From Sphagnum compactum (taxonomy: Eukaryota > Bryophyta > Sphagnopsida > Sphagnales), in contig OZ234495.1 of NCBI GenBank assembly GCA_965153455.1, positions 21,076,875-21,140,874 on the forward strand: a DNA stretch of 64,000 nucleotides, given 5' to 3'. Numbering within the stretch: position 1 is the first letter of the stretch; each line of letters starts with the position of its first letter. The translations under genes and the position numbers were made by a program. The notes under the pieces are model-generated. The model searched no databases, was not told where the DNA came from, and saw only the letters and a program-made list of their open reading frames with translations. Positions 49,701 to 61,933 of the stretch are shown one piece after another.

Positions 49701-52700
49701 GTTTGGACACAGGTGGTGTGCATGCCTCCAGATCCTTTCGTTTGGAACCCATGCATCCTACTTTGTTGAATATTACTGACAAGAGAGTGATTGCTTAAGT
49801 TTGCAATTCTAGTAGTGTCCGTGACCGAGAGTGCATCAATGTTCAAGAATTGCAAAATATAACTCCCAAAAGTTTGAGAGCTTTTGTTAAAGCTTTTGTG
49901 TGAATTTGCAACAATTGTCATGTCAAGGGATTCTCAAAATTCATCATCAATTTCCCTAATTTTTTTTTGCAAAGTCTAAATTCAAGCTCACAAATTATAG
50001 ATCTTGGATAAGACAATAAAAAAATTCCAAAAAGAAGTTTTAATGTAAGCTCAAGTTTGAAAAAAAGGAATTTATTTTCATGTTGATTTTGTTTGAATCT
50101 TGAGAGAGAGAAAGAAAAAGAGAGAATGCACAGAACAAACCCTAAACCCTAAACCCTACTTTGCTTTCTAGACAAATTGACACATTTGGTAGCAAGTTTC
50201 TCTTTTTTCCCTGCAGCTCGCAATTCAAGAGGGATGCATTTGCCATATGAGTATTGGGACAAAATCTTGGGTTTTCGAGAAGTTTTGAAACAATATCAAT
50301 TTTTTTTGAGGATTCTAGGTCTAGATATATTTTGGATTATAGATGGTGGTGAGAGAGACTTGGGAATACAAGAAATTTTGCCTAAGAAAATCAAAAGTCA
50401 CTTGACATGTTGGTTGAAGGTCTTGTCCATAGTACATTAGTCGAGTAAAAGAAGTTATTGAAGAAAGATGTAACCATATCAAGGTTGAGGTGGTTATAAG
50501 CAACTTGAGTGTAGGAGTATGCTTTTGTTGTGAGTAGATCAGTCTGAAGGCAAAAGTTCATACGAGTGTCATGCATGTCTATAGCCTATGAAAAAAAATG
50601 AGGGATGATTGAAGCAAGTCTTGATGGGATTTTGAGATGTGGGTTTTGACATACAAGTGAGATGATTAAACATATTTTTTTGAAAGGATAGGTAGAATAC
50701 CAATAATTCTAACAATCATAATTGTAGAAGAGACCCATCCTTCATTTATGGTGTTTAGTGATTGATTGGCATAGTTTTGCTTCAGCGTATGGCATGCGGG
50801 CACATGTTAAATGGAACACAAATTTATAGACAACAAGCATCAATGATCTAGTCACATCTCTATGTTATTTCAATATTTTTTGTTGGATTTATTGTTCAAG
50901 TTTCTTTTGTAGCTACACAATCATGGCTCAACACCTGGAATTTCACAATGCCAATTTTGCTTACTAACCAACTCTATGCTCTCTTTCTGATACCATCTTG
51001 ATGAATTGGAGGAGGCAAAAGTGATGAAAGGATCAATGTTGTGTGCCACAAAGCTTTTGATTTTGCGTAGCAACAAACTTGTAGAGTTGAATATCATAAC
51101 TAGTTCAGCAATCCAAATAAAATATGTGCAATGCCAACTTATGTTTTTCAAATCTTCACAATCACACATACCCAATGCCCATCTATTACAACCCATGAAT
51201 GAATATTGTGTTTGATGGAGTGTTGGTTTTGAAAGAGCGTTCAAAAAAAGTCTAGCACCTTCACAAGGGAAGTCAGAGCATGTACATGTTGCATACACAC
51301 ACCATGACAAGCACAAAGGGAAAAAAAAATCTTTTTTAAATAGTACAAATACAATAGGTTTGTTTTTGGTGACACATGCAAATTAATACTTGAACATGTG
51401 CTTTGCATCCTATTTTTGTCATGGGTTTTTTATTCCCTTACCTTCACAAAGCTACATGTGGGTGCATGGTTTTTAAGTGAGTTGGAAGTGAGTTTTTACA
51501 TATTACAATTTTTTGTAGTGTAAATTCTACTCTTCCCAAAATGTAAAACATGTGGTATGCCACTTAATGAAGCTGCACCCCCACATAACAAGCTGACACT
51601 AAGTTTTTGAGGGAGAGTAGAGTTGACATAATTTTAGTGCCTCAAAAATACCATTGTGCATGCATGTATGTGCATAGGAGTGAGAACTTTCATAATTTGA
51701 AAATTAGAAGTTACACATCCAATGATCAATCTAAGTTTTAACATGGAAGAAATTTAAGGATTCACTTGAACATCAATAAAAAAGATATTTCTTGATTCAC
51801 CTCCCATGTACCAAACACATGGATGAAGGTCTTGACCATTGTTGCATGGTTCTGTCATTTTCAGAGATGAGCAAGTGTCAAGTATATGAACCTTTCACCA
51901 ATTCTCAAAAAATCAAAAGAACTAGTTTTGACCCATAACCAAGGTTTTCAAAAAACGATTAAAAAAACCACAGAACCAGTTGAAGAACCTTACCCTGAAT
52001 TGCTGTGTCTTTACAAAAATTCAAAAGCCCAAAACCAGAGGGTATTTGAATTCTCAAATGTTTCAAAATCCTGAAACCAAATGGTTCTTTGATTGTAACA
52101 TTTTCCAAAAATTCAAAGAACAAAATTTTCAAAAACCACCCAACAGTTGTCTTTGAGATGCATACAAAAGACATCCACTTGCCCGTTCATGGTTTTTACC
52201 CTTCTTTGAAAAATTATAATTGAGTTGTATACACTTTACACAAAAGTGATATCCACCCATATACCCTTCTCTGGCATCTATAAAATATCTCCCCATATAC
52301 CCTTACCCAGCTGGTAATCTTTTACAGCATTCCAAGATTACATGGACAACCCGTGTATATATAAAACTTGACACAATGGTTTCAAAGTTGAAATTCCAAT
52401 GCTTCAATATTCAACAGATCACATTTCAACAGCCACAAACTGTATTTTGAAACCCGAAATACCCTCATTTGAAGATCCACACATTACGGCTTGGATGAGT
52501 CTTGATTGAGTTGGAACTGGCATAGACATGGAAGTTCCCCCATGTTTATGCCACACAAAACCACACACAGATATACATAAGAAAGATGGAGAAGACCTCT
52601 AATGCCAAACATCTAAATACTCCACAACCAAACAAATTGCAAACCTGCTATACAATGTATTTTCAAGTCAAATTTACACTGTACAAGCCACTTTTGGTCC

Positions 52701-52938
52701 AGGTCTAGAAACCCAAAAAACCAAAAATGGAAATAGAAATGGGTTCCGGGAGTGAAGGCAAACCACAAATTGAGCTTTTCCTTTTAGCCAGAAGTTGTCC
52801 TCTCTCATTGATCTTGCACTGTAGTCTCATCAATCACTCTGATATATACTTGCCCTCATATCAGCCTTTGCAGATCCAGGAAATGCAGATATAGCAATTG
52901 GGTAATGCAGCACTGATGGGCATGTACTGATGAAGTGA
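49701..52938. other. Intergenic DNA, no supported gene
   Basis: About three CCCTAAA units lie at 50138-50158, too short to call a telomeric relic. A degenerate AAACCAGTT/CAAAA stretch lies at about 51890-52150. No coding region is recognised. The part next to 52939 is likely 3' UTR of the minus-strand ATI-like gene. Confidence 0.5.
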
Positions 52939-54745
52939 TCAGAAAGTATGATATACAGAGCTTGAGCGCAGAACTGGCACCCTGCGATGCCCCAACATTG
53001 CCTCCCTCAAGCGAACCACTTGGTATGTAAGATGGCTTATTTTCTGCAACAGAAACACACAGAAACTCTTCAGCATTCTCTCTAAAGAAAATGGAGAATC
53101 TGCTAAATTTTCTGAAATCCTCTCTGAAACTCTTCAGCATTCTCTCTACTGAAATGGAGAATCTGCTGCTATTTCTCATTTCCCTTTCTAAAACTCTTCA
53201 GCATTCTCTCTCTAAGAAAACAAAGAATCTGCTATTTCTAAATTCCCTTTTCTCAAAACTAAGCAAATGACAGGATGCACATCTATGATCCTAAGGTGTT
53301 CATTTGTTTTCTTGAAGAACAGGAGCAGTTTCCATGCTAGTACCTCGTCCTTGGAGCAGAGTTGCAACTGAAGCTGCTGATTCTGGCAACGTTCGTGCTG
53401 CCATTGGTGGCCTAAAATTACAAGACCCATCACTGCAGCAGCCAAGGAAATGGACCAAAGAGCGGTTGCTTGCTGTGCTTGCATACACCACAATATCCCC
53501 CTGCACCATTTCCACCATGTCTCATATGTGTGCTGCTCATAAAACCCATCCCCTAGCAATGTTGCAGAGCTCTTCCTCTTCTCCAATTCCACATTTTGCA
53601 TGTCTGCATCTGAGTCAGGAAACTCAAATTCCAAATTGGTTCTTTCTAGGCCTCCTGCTGAAGACCAAACTTGTTGTTGTTCTTCTTCTTCTGTGGTTTC
53701 AAACAAACAAGCTGTTGCAGCAACTCCTCCACTCTCATTGCCTTCACCAACTTGGTTGTGACAAAGCTCTTCGCCAAGAAGTAGCTGCAGGGAGCTTGAT
53801 CGACTGAGAATTATGGGTGAAGAAGATGGAGTTGACAGGCAAGAAGATCCAAGCAGTGCTCCTCTTCCTGTCTGTCCAAAATCCGGCTGCGACCCAGCTT
53901 TTGCTGCTGGAGCAAGTGCATAGGAAAGGCTCTTGTTTCCAATCTCATGCTCATCACTGTAATCAACAACTGCATGCCCAATGCCTGCGACACATACATA
54001 CCTATGTCAGTTTTTTGAGAGCAAACTTGTGTACATACACAGCAGCTACATGCACAAGAATCACAAAGAACAACAACTCTAAACAATCTTGAAACCTGAA
54101 GAAATGATCACTCACTGTGGGGGAAGTATGCACAAGCTTCAATGGAAACAAGAGGATCATCCATCAGCAAAGCTCTGGTCCTACTGCTGAAGAAAACTGA
54201 ATTCACTAACCTGAAGGCAAGGGCTCGCTCCAGCTCATCTGCAGCAACTCCTCCTGCATGTGAGAGGTACAACTGCTGACATGAGAGAAATGCTCCTCTT
54301 TCACATAATCAGATTCTGGCCTTAACTCATCGTCATCTGTGGTGGCAGCAGCCAGTGCTACTTGCTCCTGGCTTAATCCTTTTGGGGGAGGTAGCTCTGG
54401 TGATGGTGATGACCCCAAAGGAATCCTTTTCTTGTCGGAATCCAGATCAAATTGGACGATCAAGGACTCACCATCATCATCACCATCATCATCGCTACTA
54501 GGAACTGTTTGCTGTTGGAGTTCAGGAGAGGATGACGAAGAAGAAGAGATGAAACTGTAGTCAGATTGAAAACCCACATCAACAGCTTCGCCTCCGATTT
54601 CCTCCTGCCCAGTACCTGCTGCTGTCTCAAATGTGGTTGATGCATCCAGAGAATGTGAGGACAAAGAGAGAGAGATCACTTCCCATTCACTGCTCCGGAC
54701 GTCGTCTTCATCACCACCCCCACTATTAGACGAAGACTCCTCCAT
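52939..54745 (-). CDS. ATI1-like: ATG8-interacting protein 1/2-like, copy 2
   Basis: Predicted exons 54745-54211, 53984-53344 and 53043-52939 give 426 aa, with intron phases 1 and 0 as in the copy at 3713-5740. The N terminus has SEWEVISLSLSSHSL (W21-I24 as candidate ATG8-interacting motif). A long acidic Ser/Glu/Asp-rich region follows. The C terminus has YETWWKW, a hydrophobic segment at about 354-370 (LAAAVMGLVILGHQW), WQHERCQNQQ and a basic tail (KISHLTYQVVRLREAMLGHR). Similarity to copy 1 is high at both ends and low in the middle, so the duplication is old. The open frame continues upstream of 54745 without another ATG. By homology the product sits in ER or plastid-associated membranes and recruits ATG8. 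Its distinct middle may mean different cargo; that is inference. Confidence 0.87.
53050..53225. repeat. ~65-bp tandem repeat in intron 2 of ATI-like copy 2
   Basis: AAACTCTTCAGCATTCTCTC followed by an AAATGGAGAATCTGCT-like part occurs three times, starting near 53059, 53128 and 53191. A related single copy lies at about 7411-7465. The repeat is within predicted intron 53044-53343. Confidence 0.8.
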
Positions 54746-55235
54746 GCAGGCCTGATTCTCAAAATCCTCAAGAGCACGACAACCAACTCTGTGAAAACAC
54801 ACCTCTCTCAAACCTTCTTGCACAACAAACTCCTCCTCTGTATCAGAAGACTTGTTTCCTTCTTCTTCCCAAAATGGGCCCCGGACTATTTCTCGTTTTG
54901 GGTCCTTCTTAAAACTTTCAAAAAACCAGATTCTTGACTCCTTGTACGTACCACCACCAGCAACGACGACATATCCCGAAAGACCCACAACCAAACTTGA
55001 GAGCAATACTACACAAAGACAGATAGAGACAAAACCCTAATCCAAATTCCAAAAGAAAAATGGAATTCTTTCAAAGCACCCAAGACCAGATAATGGATTC
55101 AGAATCCCTTTCACTGCATGTGCTAAATCTCTATGGGCAATTCTGCTGCATTCGCAAAGCTCGCACTCAAAGCAATCAGAGCAAACAAACAAACCCTTCC
55201 TTCGTCGCGTTCTCGCAGTTCTTCCCTTTCGCCGT
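54746..55235 (-). promoter_or_regulatory. 5' UTR/upstream region of ATI-like copy 2
   Basis: The first ~280 bases upstream of the start remain open in the same frame but contain no in-frame ATG, consistent with 5' UTR. No promoter element was assigned. Confidence 0.4.
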
Positions 55236-55740
55236 TCAATTTCTCTTTCCTGCCATGCATGGGAACGCACCCTTTGGGAACAGTTATTGGGAACTTGATA
55301 ACATGGGTTTGGGGAGCATCATGGGAACGTTATCCCTTTTGTCTCTCCTCATCTCTTCTCTTTGTCTCCCTTCCTTTTTTCCTTTCTCTTTCCTTCCATG
55401 CATGGGAACGTACTCTTTGAGAACATTTATTGGGAACTTGATGACATGGGTTTGGGGGAGGTGGAGTGGAGAGAGAGCTGGTCTGCGCTACGTCCGTGTG
55501 AATAGGGATTTTAAAAAGTCACGAACGAAGAGTGCTTCCACGGTGTGAATAGGGTTTCCGACAGAACACGAACGCCGCGACACGCGACCGAGGAGGACTG
55601 CAAGAGCAGACAAAGCTGGTTTCCGTTGCGTCGGTGTGAATAGGGTTTCACAAAGACCCCAACTACTATTACTAGGACTGAAAGAGTTGAGAAAGCTGGT
55701 TTAAATTGTGTCCGTGTGAATAGGGTTTCAGAGGAGGTCA
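55236..55740. repeat. Two short repeat families
   Basis: A ~76-bp block rich in GGGAAC (CATGCATGGGAACG...CATGGGTTTGGGG) occurs at 55241-55316 and 55383-55458. A second family, GTGTGAATAGGGTTT with AGCTGGTTT nearby, occurs at about 55496, 55543, 55634 and 55714. Neither shows a function. Confidence 0.75.
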
Positions 55741-57314
55741 ATTACGAGACCATGGGGCAGTTTTTTTGGCGAGTTTTCTGCAATTTGGATTTTGTGTCTG
55801 TTTCTCTGCCCATTCAGAAATTTGGGTAAGCCCATTCTGCCTATTCTGAAATTTTCCCAGTGGGCACCTCACCAGGCACAATGGGCATGTACTTGGGCAC
55901 TCTCCATAGTACCTTAAAAGTCAGGATTGGCGATTTAGGCCTGTTTTTGAGATCTGTGCATGAGGCCCGTACTCAGGTCGAAAATCACGGAAGGGCGTGT
56001 ACTCAGGTCCTTTTCCTACGCAAAGAGGAGCTGGGATTTTTTCACTTTTTAGAAACAGTGACAGGCAGGCTGGGTACCTTCCCAGTACAAGCCTGGCTGG
56101 TACATTCCACCGCAGAAGACCCCGTTTGCTGAAAACAGGTTTCTTCAGGCAGGTAAGGGAGCTGAAAAATCCAGGCAGTGCTTTACGTCTGAAGAAGAAT
56201 GTGCTCAGGTATATGCTCTTTGAGGTGGGGGTAAAGAGCAAAAAATCAATCCATTATCAACTTCAAAAGAATCTTTCATATGTGTGTGTATGTGTGTGTG
56301 TGTATGCGTATTGTAATTGTAGATGTTGTTTATTTGATGGGATTTGAATTGTTGCAGATGCAGATGTTGTTGTCCTAATTGCAGATGATGTACTGGTTGT
56401 TGCAGCAGATGATGTTTGTTTGTTCAAATTGCTGATTGTTATTGTTGTTGTAGTAGCAGAATGCAGATTCTGTTGTGTTTTTGAAGTTGTGGAATATGTA
56501 ATGAAAGTTGTGGTACTTTTGACTTAGCCCTTGATACCTAACTGCTATTCCTGGAATAGATCCAAAAGTGCAGAAGAAGAAAAAAACAAGAAACCAATCA
56601 TTCAATCAATCAATGAAGAATCAACAATACCTAATAATAAGAAGAAGAAGATAAAGTTAGGAGGAGATTCAAGCAGTTGTCAAAAATCTGAGAAGTGGAT
56701 TTCAAAGCAGAGCATGCTTTCTTCTTCTTCTTCTTCTTCTTTGTTCTTCTATTGCAAGTGTTAAGAAAAAAGGGTTAAGATAATGGGAATGGGTGTGTGT
56801 GTTTGTGTGTGATCAATACAAAAAAGCTGAGTTTTTGTGAATTTTTATTAGCATAAAACAACGTGATAGTTTCTCATGAGCAAATAATATTTCAATTCTC
56901 GAGTCTTCAGAAAATTGGATAGGGTTTGATATTCTGGAATGTTGCTGCAAAAATTTAACAGAAAGGAGGAAGAGGAGGAAGAGTGTTCCTTTGGGTGCTG
57001 TTTTCCTGCCAGAGAGAAGATTCTTGTTTGACAGAAAGTTGGGAGATTGAAAGTTGTAGTGGATTTTTTCTGAGAAGAAGAAGAAGAAGAAGTAGCTTTG
57101 ATTGAGCAGGTGCATAAGTCTTGCCCTGGAAATCGGAGACTTGGGTGGACATTTCCCTGTTTGATCTGCAGGAAGAACGGAGTAGTAAAGGCTGAGGGGG
57201 AAAGGCTGACTCAGAACGAGAGAGAGTGTGTGGCAAGAGAAGCGAAAAGGAGATAGGGTTAAGATGGAAAATTAGGGTTTAGTGGAGAGGAGGGAAAAAA
57301 AAGCTTGGGAAGAA
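55741..57314 (+). promoter_or_regulatory. Upstream region of the cupin gene with microsatellites
   Basis: A (GT)n run lies at about 56281-56307 and (TTC)n at about 56720-56745. GATG/TTG-rich degenerate sequence lies at about 56350-56460, and a (GAA)n run at about 57073-57092. The last ~60 bases before 57315 are likely 5' UTR. No gene is supported in the rest. Confidence 0.4.
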
Positions 57315-58224
57315 ATGGATCAGGTATCCATCAGTGCTAGTCAATTCTCTGCTCTTACATCTCCAAAAATTGGCATGCTCGCCTCAGGTTAATTTTCCCT
57401 CTCTCTCCCCTCCTTCTCATCATCAGCAATGGCTTTATCTACTCTTTTGTAGCAGCTGCCATTCTTCTTCTTCATGGATTTCTCAGGGATGATGACACAA
57501 GCCTTTCTGGCAAATGGGTTGCTTAGATTCACCTTTGGAAACCACCAACCATGTTTCAAGAGGATGTGTTGTTATGTGACACCCATGTGTCTGCATCTGT
57601 TGTGTGTTGCTCTCTCTTTCACGATTTCTTCAGAGAGAGTTGTGTGGAGATTTCATAGCACTTGCATTCTGTATTAGAACAGAGTTTTTTTGGCATGCTC
57701 ATAAGAATCTGATTGATGCAGGGGAGGGAATAACCTTGTGGGCACTTGGCGTGCTGGTGACATTGAAGGCATTGGGAAATGAGACAGGCGGATCATATGC
57801 ACTGTTTGAGGAAGTTGTGTTTCCTGGACAAGAGGGACTACCTGGCCATGTGCATACTTTGGAGGACGAGACATGGTATATGCTAGAAGGGGAGCTGGTC
57901 TGGACACTAGGAGGACAGGACTTCCTCGGGAAGAAAGGCTCCTTCATCCACCTACCACGTTTTGTTCCGCATTCTTGTGCAAACAAGTCAAACAAACCTG
58001 CACGCATGGTGATCACTTACGCACCTGCAGGGTTTGAGCAATGGTACCTTGATGTGGGAAAACCTGCCGTAGCAGATCACAGGAATTCTCCTCCTGATGT
58101 TAGTAGTGAGGAGCTCTCTGGAGCCGTGCGCCGTGGAAAGGAGTACGGGATCATTTTCATTGGACATGAGGATGAGGATTCAGAGATGATGGCATCTGGG
58201 TCCAATCAAACACCTTATCAGTAA
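57315..58224 (+). CDS. Small single-domain cupin protein
   Basis: Predicted exons 57315-57387 and 57722-58224, phase-1 intron (TCAG|GTTAAT ... GATGCAG|GG), give 191 aa. Both cupin metal-site motifs are present. Motif 1 reads GLPGHVHTLEDETWYMLEG (HxH, Glu, Gly) and motif 2 reads GSFIHLPRFVPHSCAN (Gly, Pro, His, Asn). The likely metal ligands are the two His of HVH, the Glu of DETW and the His of PHSC. Cupin_2 proteins include dioxygenases, isomerases and binding proteins, so the reaction cannot be told from sequence. There is no signal peptide, so a cytosolic location is likely. The start is the only ATG that joins in frame through a good donor; an alternative start inside exon 2 is not available before the cupin core. 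Confidence 0.85.
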
Positions 58225-59640
58225 TCTTCTTCCTGCAAATCATGCATTTCCTTGAGAAGAGCTTTGTTGCATGTGTCTGTACCCACCCCATTCATTTGCC
58301 TCTCTCTGTACGTATGCAGCAAGCCAAGGCCCCTAAGACATAGGTTTTGTATATTCTTTTTGTCCTGAGACCTTTGAGAAGTAAAAAAGTAGTTGATTTT
58401 TATAGTTCTCTCCATTGCCCGTGTACATATGTGTTGGGGTGTCTGTGTCTTTCTCTCAACAGGCCCACCACCACACATGTTCAGACATGGACAGGAAGAA
58501 TATAAGTCTTTGGTGAGAATAGTGCTGGTGTGAAGAAGCTGGACAAACCATCATCCCCTATGAGTTTGTAATCTCCTTGCAGCTTCACGAGAGATTGTCA
58601 TCATATGTCTTTCAACTCAAGAAACCTGGGAATTGCATACAACCACAACAAAGAGCTTTGAGTACAGAGGATTGCCAACTTGAAGTCTTGTTACTGAAGG
58701 GAACTAGCAGGATGAAGAGCTTGGAGTGTTGTTACAGGAAGAAAAAAACCCATCATCATCTCAGTGCTACTAACTAGATGGGGTGCAAAATTAGGAGTTC
58801 AGTTGCAGAGTATATCAAAGCTCAGATCTGGATCAATCCTTTGGCCCTTTTTTCTTTTCTAAAAGAGATTTGTACAGAGCCTTAGAAGAATTATATAAGT
58901 ATTCTACACAACAACTAGTTTCATGTCAAGAGGATTGAGCTTCTTTCAAACCCAGTATACAAACATGAACAATTTGAAGAAGAGATGGATGCAGTTTCCT
59001 GGCATACTCAAAACACAAAAACTGTGAAATCATGAAGAAAATCTTCTCTTTCTCAAGCACATCATCATGTTGTTTGATTCTTCCCCATCACTGTCACCAT
59101 TCTTCCCTCTGCTGTAATATTGTTATAAGAAGGTAGCTACTGGAGATGAGAACCTACGAAACATCTCGGAATGCAGGAGAATGAGAAAGAAAGAGACCAA
59201 CACACAAAAGTTGCATCCGGATTGTTGCTGCATTTGCAGGATCACCATGGTTCTGATGTCTCACAACACTTGCTCTCCTTGAAAACATGCACACTTGCTC
59301 TGCAGTCAAAGACCTTCAATATCTTTCATGTTCCTCTCCATGCAATCAAAGGATCTATTCCAACTCATGACCAAAGAATTGCACAAGAACAGTCTAGTTG
59401 TAAATTACCAAAGCCAAAGACTAAAGAAATGAAGGCTCAAAAAGACTTAAAAGTGTAAAGAAGTATCCTTTGAATGGGCAGAGTTTATTGGTGTCTAGTA
59501 ACATTTCACCATTTGGAAGGTGCTCTTCAATCTTCTATCAAATAATCAACCTGAATTTTCACTAATTTTTTGACATCCATTTCCCTATTGGGGTGGGTGT
59601 TTGTTGGCCTTGCTCGATGAAATCCTAATTATCCTTGTGC
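58225..59640. other. Cupin 3' region and intergenic DNA
   Basis: Probable 3' UTR of the cupin gene, then sequence without a supported gene. Open frames at about 58577-58777 and 59171-59458 lack motifs. Confidence 0.45.
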
Positions 59641-59735
59641 TGATTAGGGTTTGGTGCTGCTGGTCCTAATCAGGGTTTTCTTCTTAATTACAGTAACTAA
59701 CCCTAAATTAGACCAACAGCACCAAACCCTAATCA
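59641..59735. repeat. Stem-loop inverted repeat upstream of NDUFB2
   Basis: TGATTAGGGTTTGGTGCTG (59641-59659) is perfectly complementary to 59717-59735. The stem continues, imperfectly, to about 36 bp with a ~21-nt loop. It lies ~480 bp upstream of the NDUFB2 start codon and could be a tiny MITE or a relic of an inverted duplication. Confidence 0.85.
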
Positions 59736-60218
59736 CCACCTAACCTTCCAGCTCATCGTTCCTTCGGGTTCTCAGGTTCGTTGTTGCGCATTGCAGCGGG
59801 GGAGGAGAGCAAGCTTCGAACGAGGTTGTTGAAGGTTTGTTTCTATTTTTATTCACCTGTTTTGGTTTTCAGTTCGGATTCGTAGCTGTGGAATTGATGG
59901 TTTTTCTTGTTTTTTTTATTTTTCCTCTTGAGTTGAAGGAAAGGAGATCTCTCTCTTTTTGGTTGAGGTTTCCATGTTTTTGTTGCTCGGAAATATCTGC
60001 CTGTGAAAGATTGTTCAACGAGCAAGGATTTTTTTTCCTCCCCTCTTTTGTGATCTGAATTTTTTTAGGTTTCTGTCTCTCTCTCTTTCTTGTGAGGAAG
60101 AAACCGGATCCACGTACTGGAGAACTCGGTTTTTTGAGCATTAGGATTCTAGAGCCGAAGAATGAGATGTTTCTTTAACGCAACCACTGGGTTTGTGACA
60201 ACAGGAATCGCCGGAACG

Positions 60219-61933
60219 ATGGCGGGAGGACATCACGGGAACGGGATCACATACGGGGGCTTGACCTTGCACACCACCAAGGGTTGGCACTCTAGAGTCG
60301 GGAAGGGCATGTGCGCTATCATGTGGTGCGTGAATTTTTTTACTAAGCGGCCAGTGTCGTTTGATGCTTGCTTTCCTCTTGTTGCTGTTCTTGGGACTGT
60401 TGATGCATGCATCCATAATTAGGGTTGGGATGTCAGCAAAGAAAAAGAAGTGGATCCTTAGGTGGAAAATGAGAGCTAAGCAAAGTTTGCCATGAGCTAG
60501 AGTGTGTTGGATTTCAGTGACAAGACTGCTGGATTGAGTGAGTGCGCCTTGGTAATTCAATGATCACCAGACCCTCATTAGCATTGGAAAACAACTGAGA
60601 AACATAACCCCTTGATGCTTTGCAAATGCTGATCTGACAGTATATTGCTGTTGGGGCTCATGAGGGGCCAGGTTCTGGATTTTGTACAGAGCCAAACAGG
60701 ATGGGGCTGTGGTGCTGGTATGTTTTTCCTTGCACTGTATCCTTCTCTGACCATCTTCTCTTCTTCATTTCACCAGAGTGATTAGCTTGTTAAATTGTCT
60801 GCAAAATCTCTCCTGGTTTGTTTGTAGGCTCTGCAATGTACAACATTCTCTTATCTGGTTTCATCAAGCGGCACCAGTGCATCTGTGCAGGGATGGCGCC
60901 ACCCATGGGATCATGCTCATGGACATGGGCACACAGGGGATCATTCGAAGGTACATCAAACTATTCTTGTTGTTCTCCCCCTACATGCTGCAGAGAACAA
61001 ACAGTCTCAGAAGTTGCTAGGATACCTTTATTGCTCTGCCACCCATTGTATTCCTTTGAAAATGAGTACATATTGTCTATACTAGTCAATTTGGTTTTGT
61101 ATTTTTTAGACAAGCTATTCAATTCAAAGTATACATGATACATGTTTTGAATGTCTTTTTATAACTACTAATACTTCCCATACTTGTGTATTGTTCTACA
61201 TATGATCTACAAATTGTTTTTGTATTATTTAGATTTGGTGTTGATTTTAAAGTATGCATACTATACTTTTTGGATATAGTTTTGTAGATGTAAATAATTA
61301 ACATACTTTCATGATGTATTGTATATGATTCTTAAACATTTTTGGCATTCTTCAAAATAGGTGTTGTCTTCAAAGTATGCATGTTGTACTTCTTTTTCAA
61401 ATTTTGATAATTGATGTACTTTTGTGTTGAGATATTGCAGTGTGATTCTCAAATTGTTTTATTATTATGTTGACTAGGTGTTTGTTTGCTTTGATTTATG
61501 CATTTTTTGTTTATGAATGGTTGTTTGTGTTTATACAAGTTTGGCTTCATAGCTGGGATGTTTGATACAGACCAAGTACACCCCAGTGGTTAGAAAATTT
61601 TCTACTCACAAATTTTCCTGGCACATCAATAGTTGTATGTTGGGTTTTTCTAGTGAAGACATTAAGTTATGATCTCCCATAAGATGGTGAAATGAAACTC
61701 ATTCAGAATGGTATTCAGGTCATACAATGTATGATTTAATGAAGTTATATTTGCTGAAATTTGTGACTTCTTGGAAATGTGCATAGGCAAGAAAATGGTG
61801 TGGACGGCATGCTAACGTCACATTAAAATTCAAGGTTTCTGGTCAGCCATGGTACAGTAGAAACTGTTAACCATGGTGATTCATGCTTGAACTTGTGTTT
61901 CTGTTCACTGTGTTGCAGGCAGAGCACCATTGA
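60219..61933 (+). CDS. NDUFB2: Mitochondrial complex I subunit NDUFB2 (plant form)
   Basis: Predicted exons 60219-60325, 60672-60717, 60891-60950 and 61919-61933 give a 75-residue protein with no internal stop. NDUFB2 is a small accessory subunit in the membrane arm of NADH:ubiquinone oxidoreductase, in the inner mitochondrial membrane. The plant family pattern is clear: MAGGHHGNGITYGG at the start, KGWHSRVGKGMCAIMWFW, LYRAKQDGAVVLGWRHPWDH and a His-rich end. A single hydrophobic segment spans about residues 30-42. All internal introns are GT-AG and in frame. The last exon contributes only AEHH and the stop after a 968-bp intron; it is supported by family length and His-rich ending but is the least certain part. 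If that exon is not used, the frame would read on past 60950 into an unrelated tail. An open frame upstream (from 60162) includes an AG just before the start codon, so a 5' UTR intron is possible. Confidence 0.92.

Noticed and set aside
50138-50158. Interstitial telomeric repeat (CCCTAAA)
   Set aside because: Only about three units are present, which can arise by chance in AT-rich DNA.
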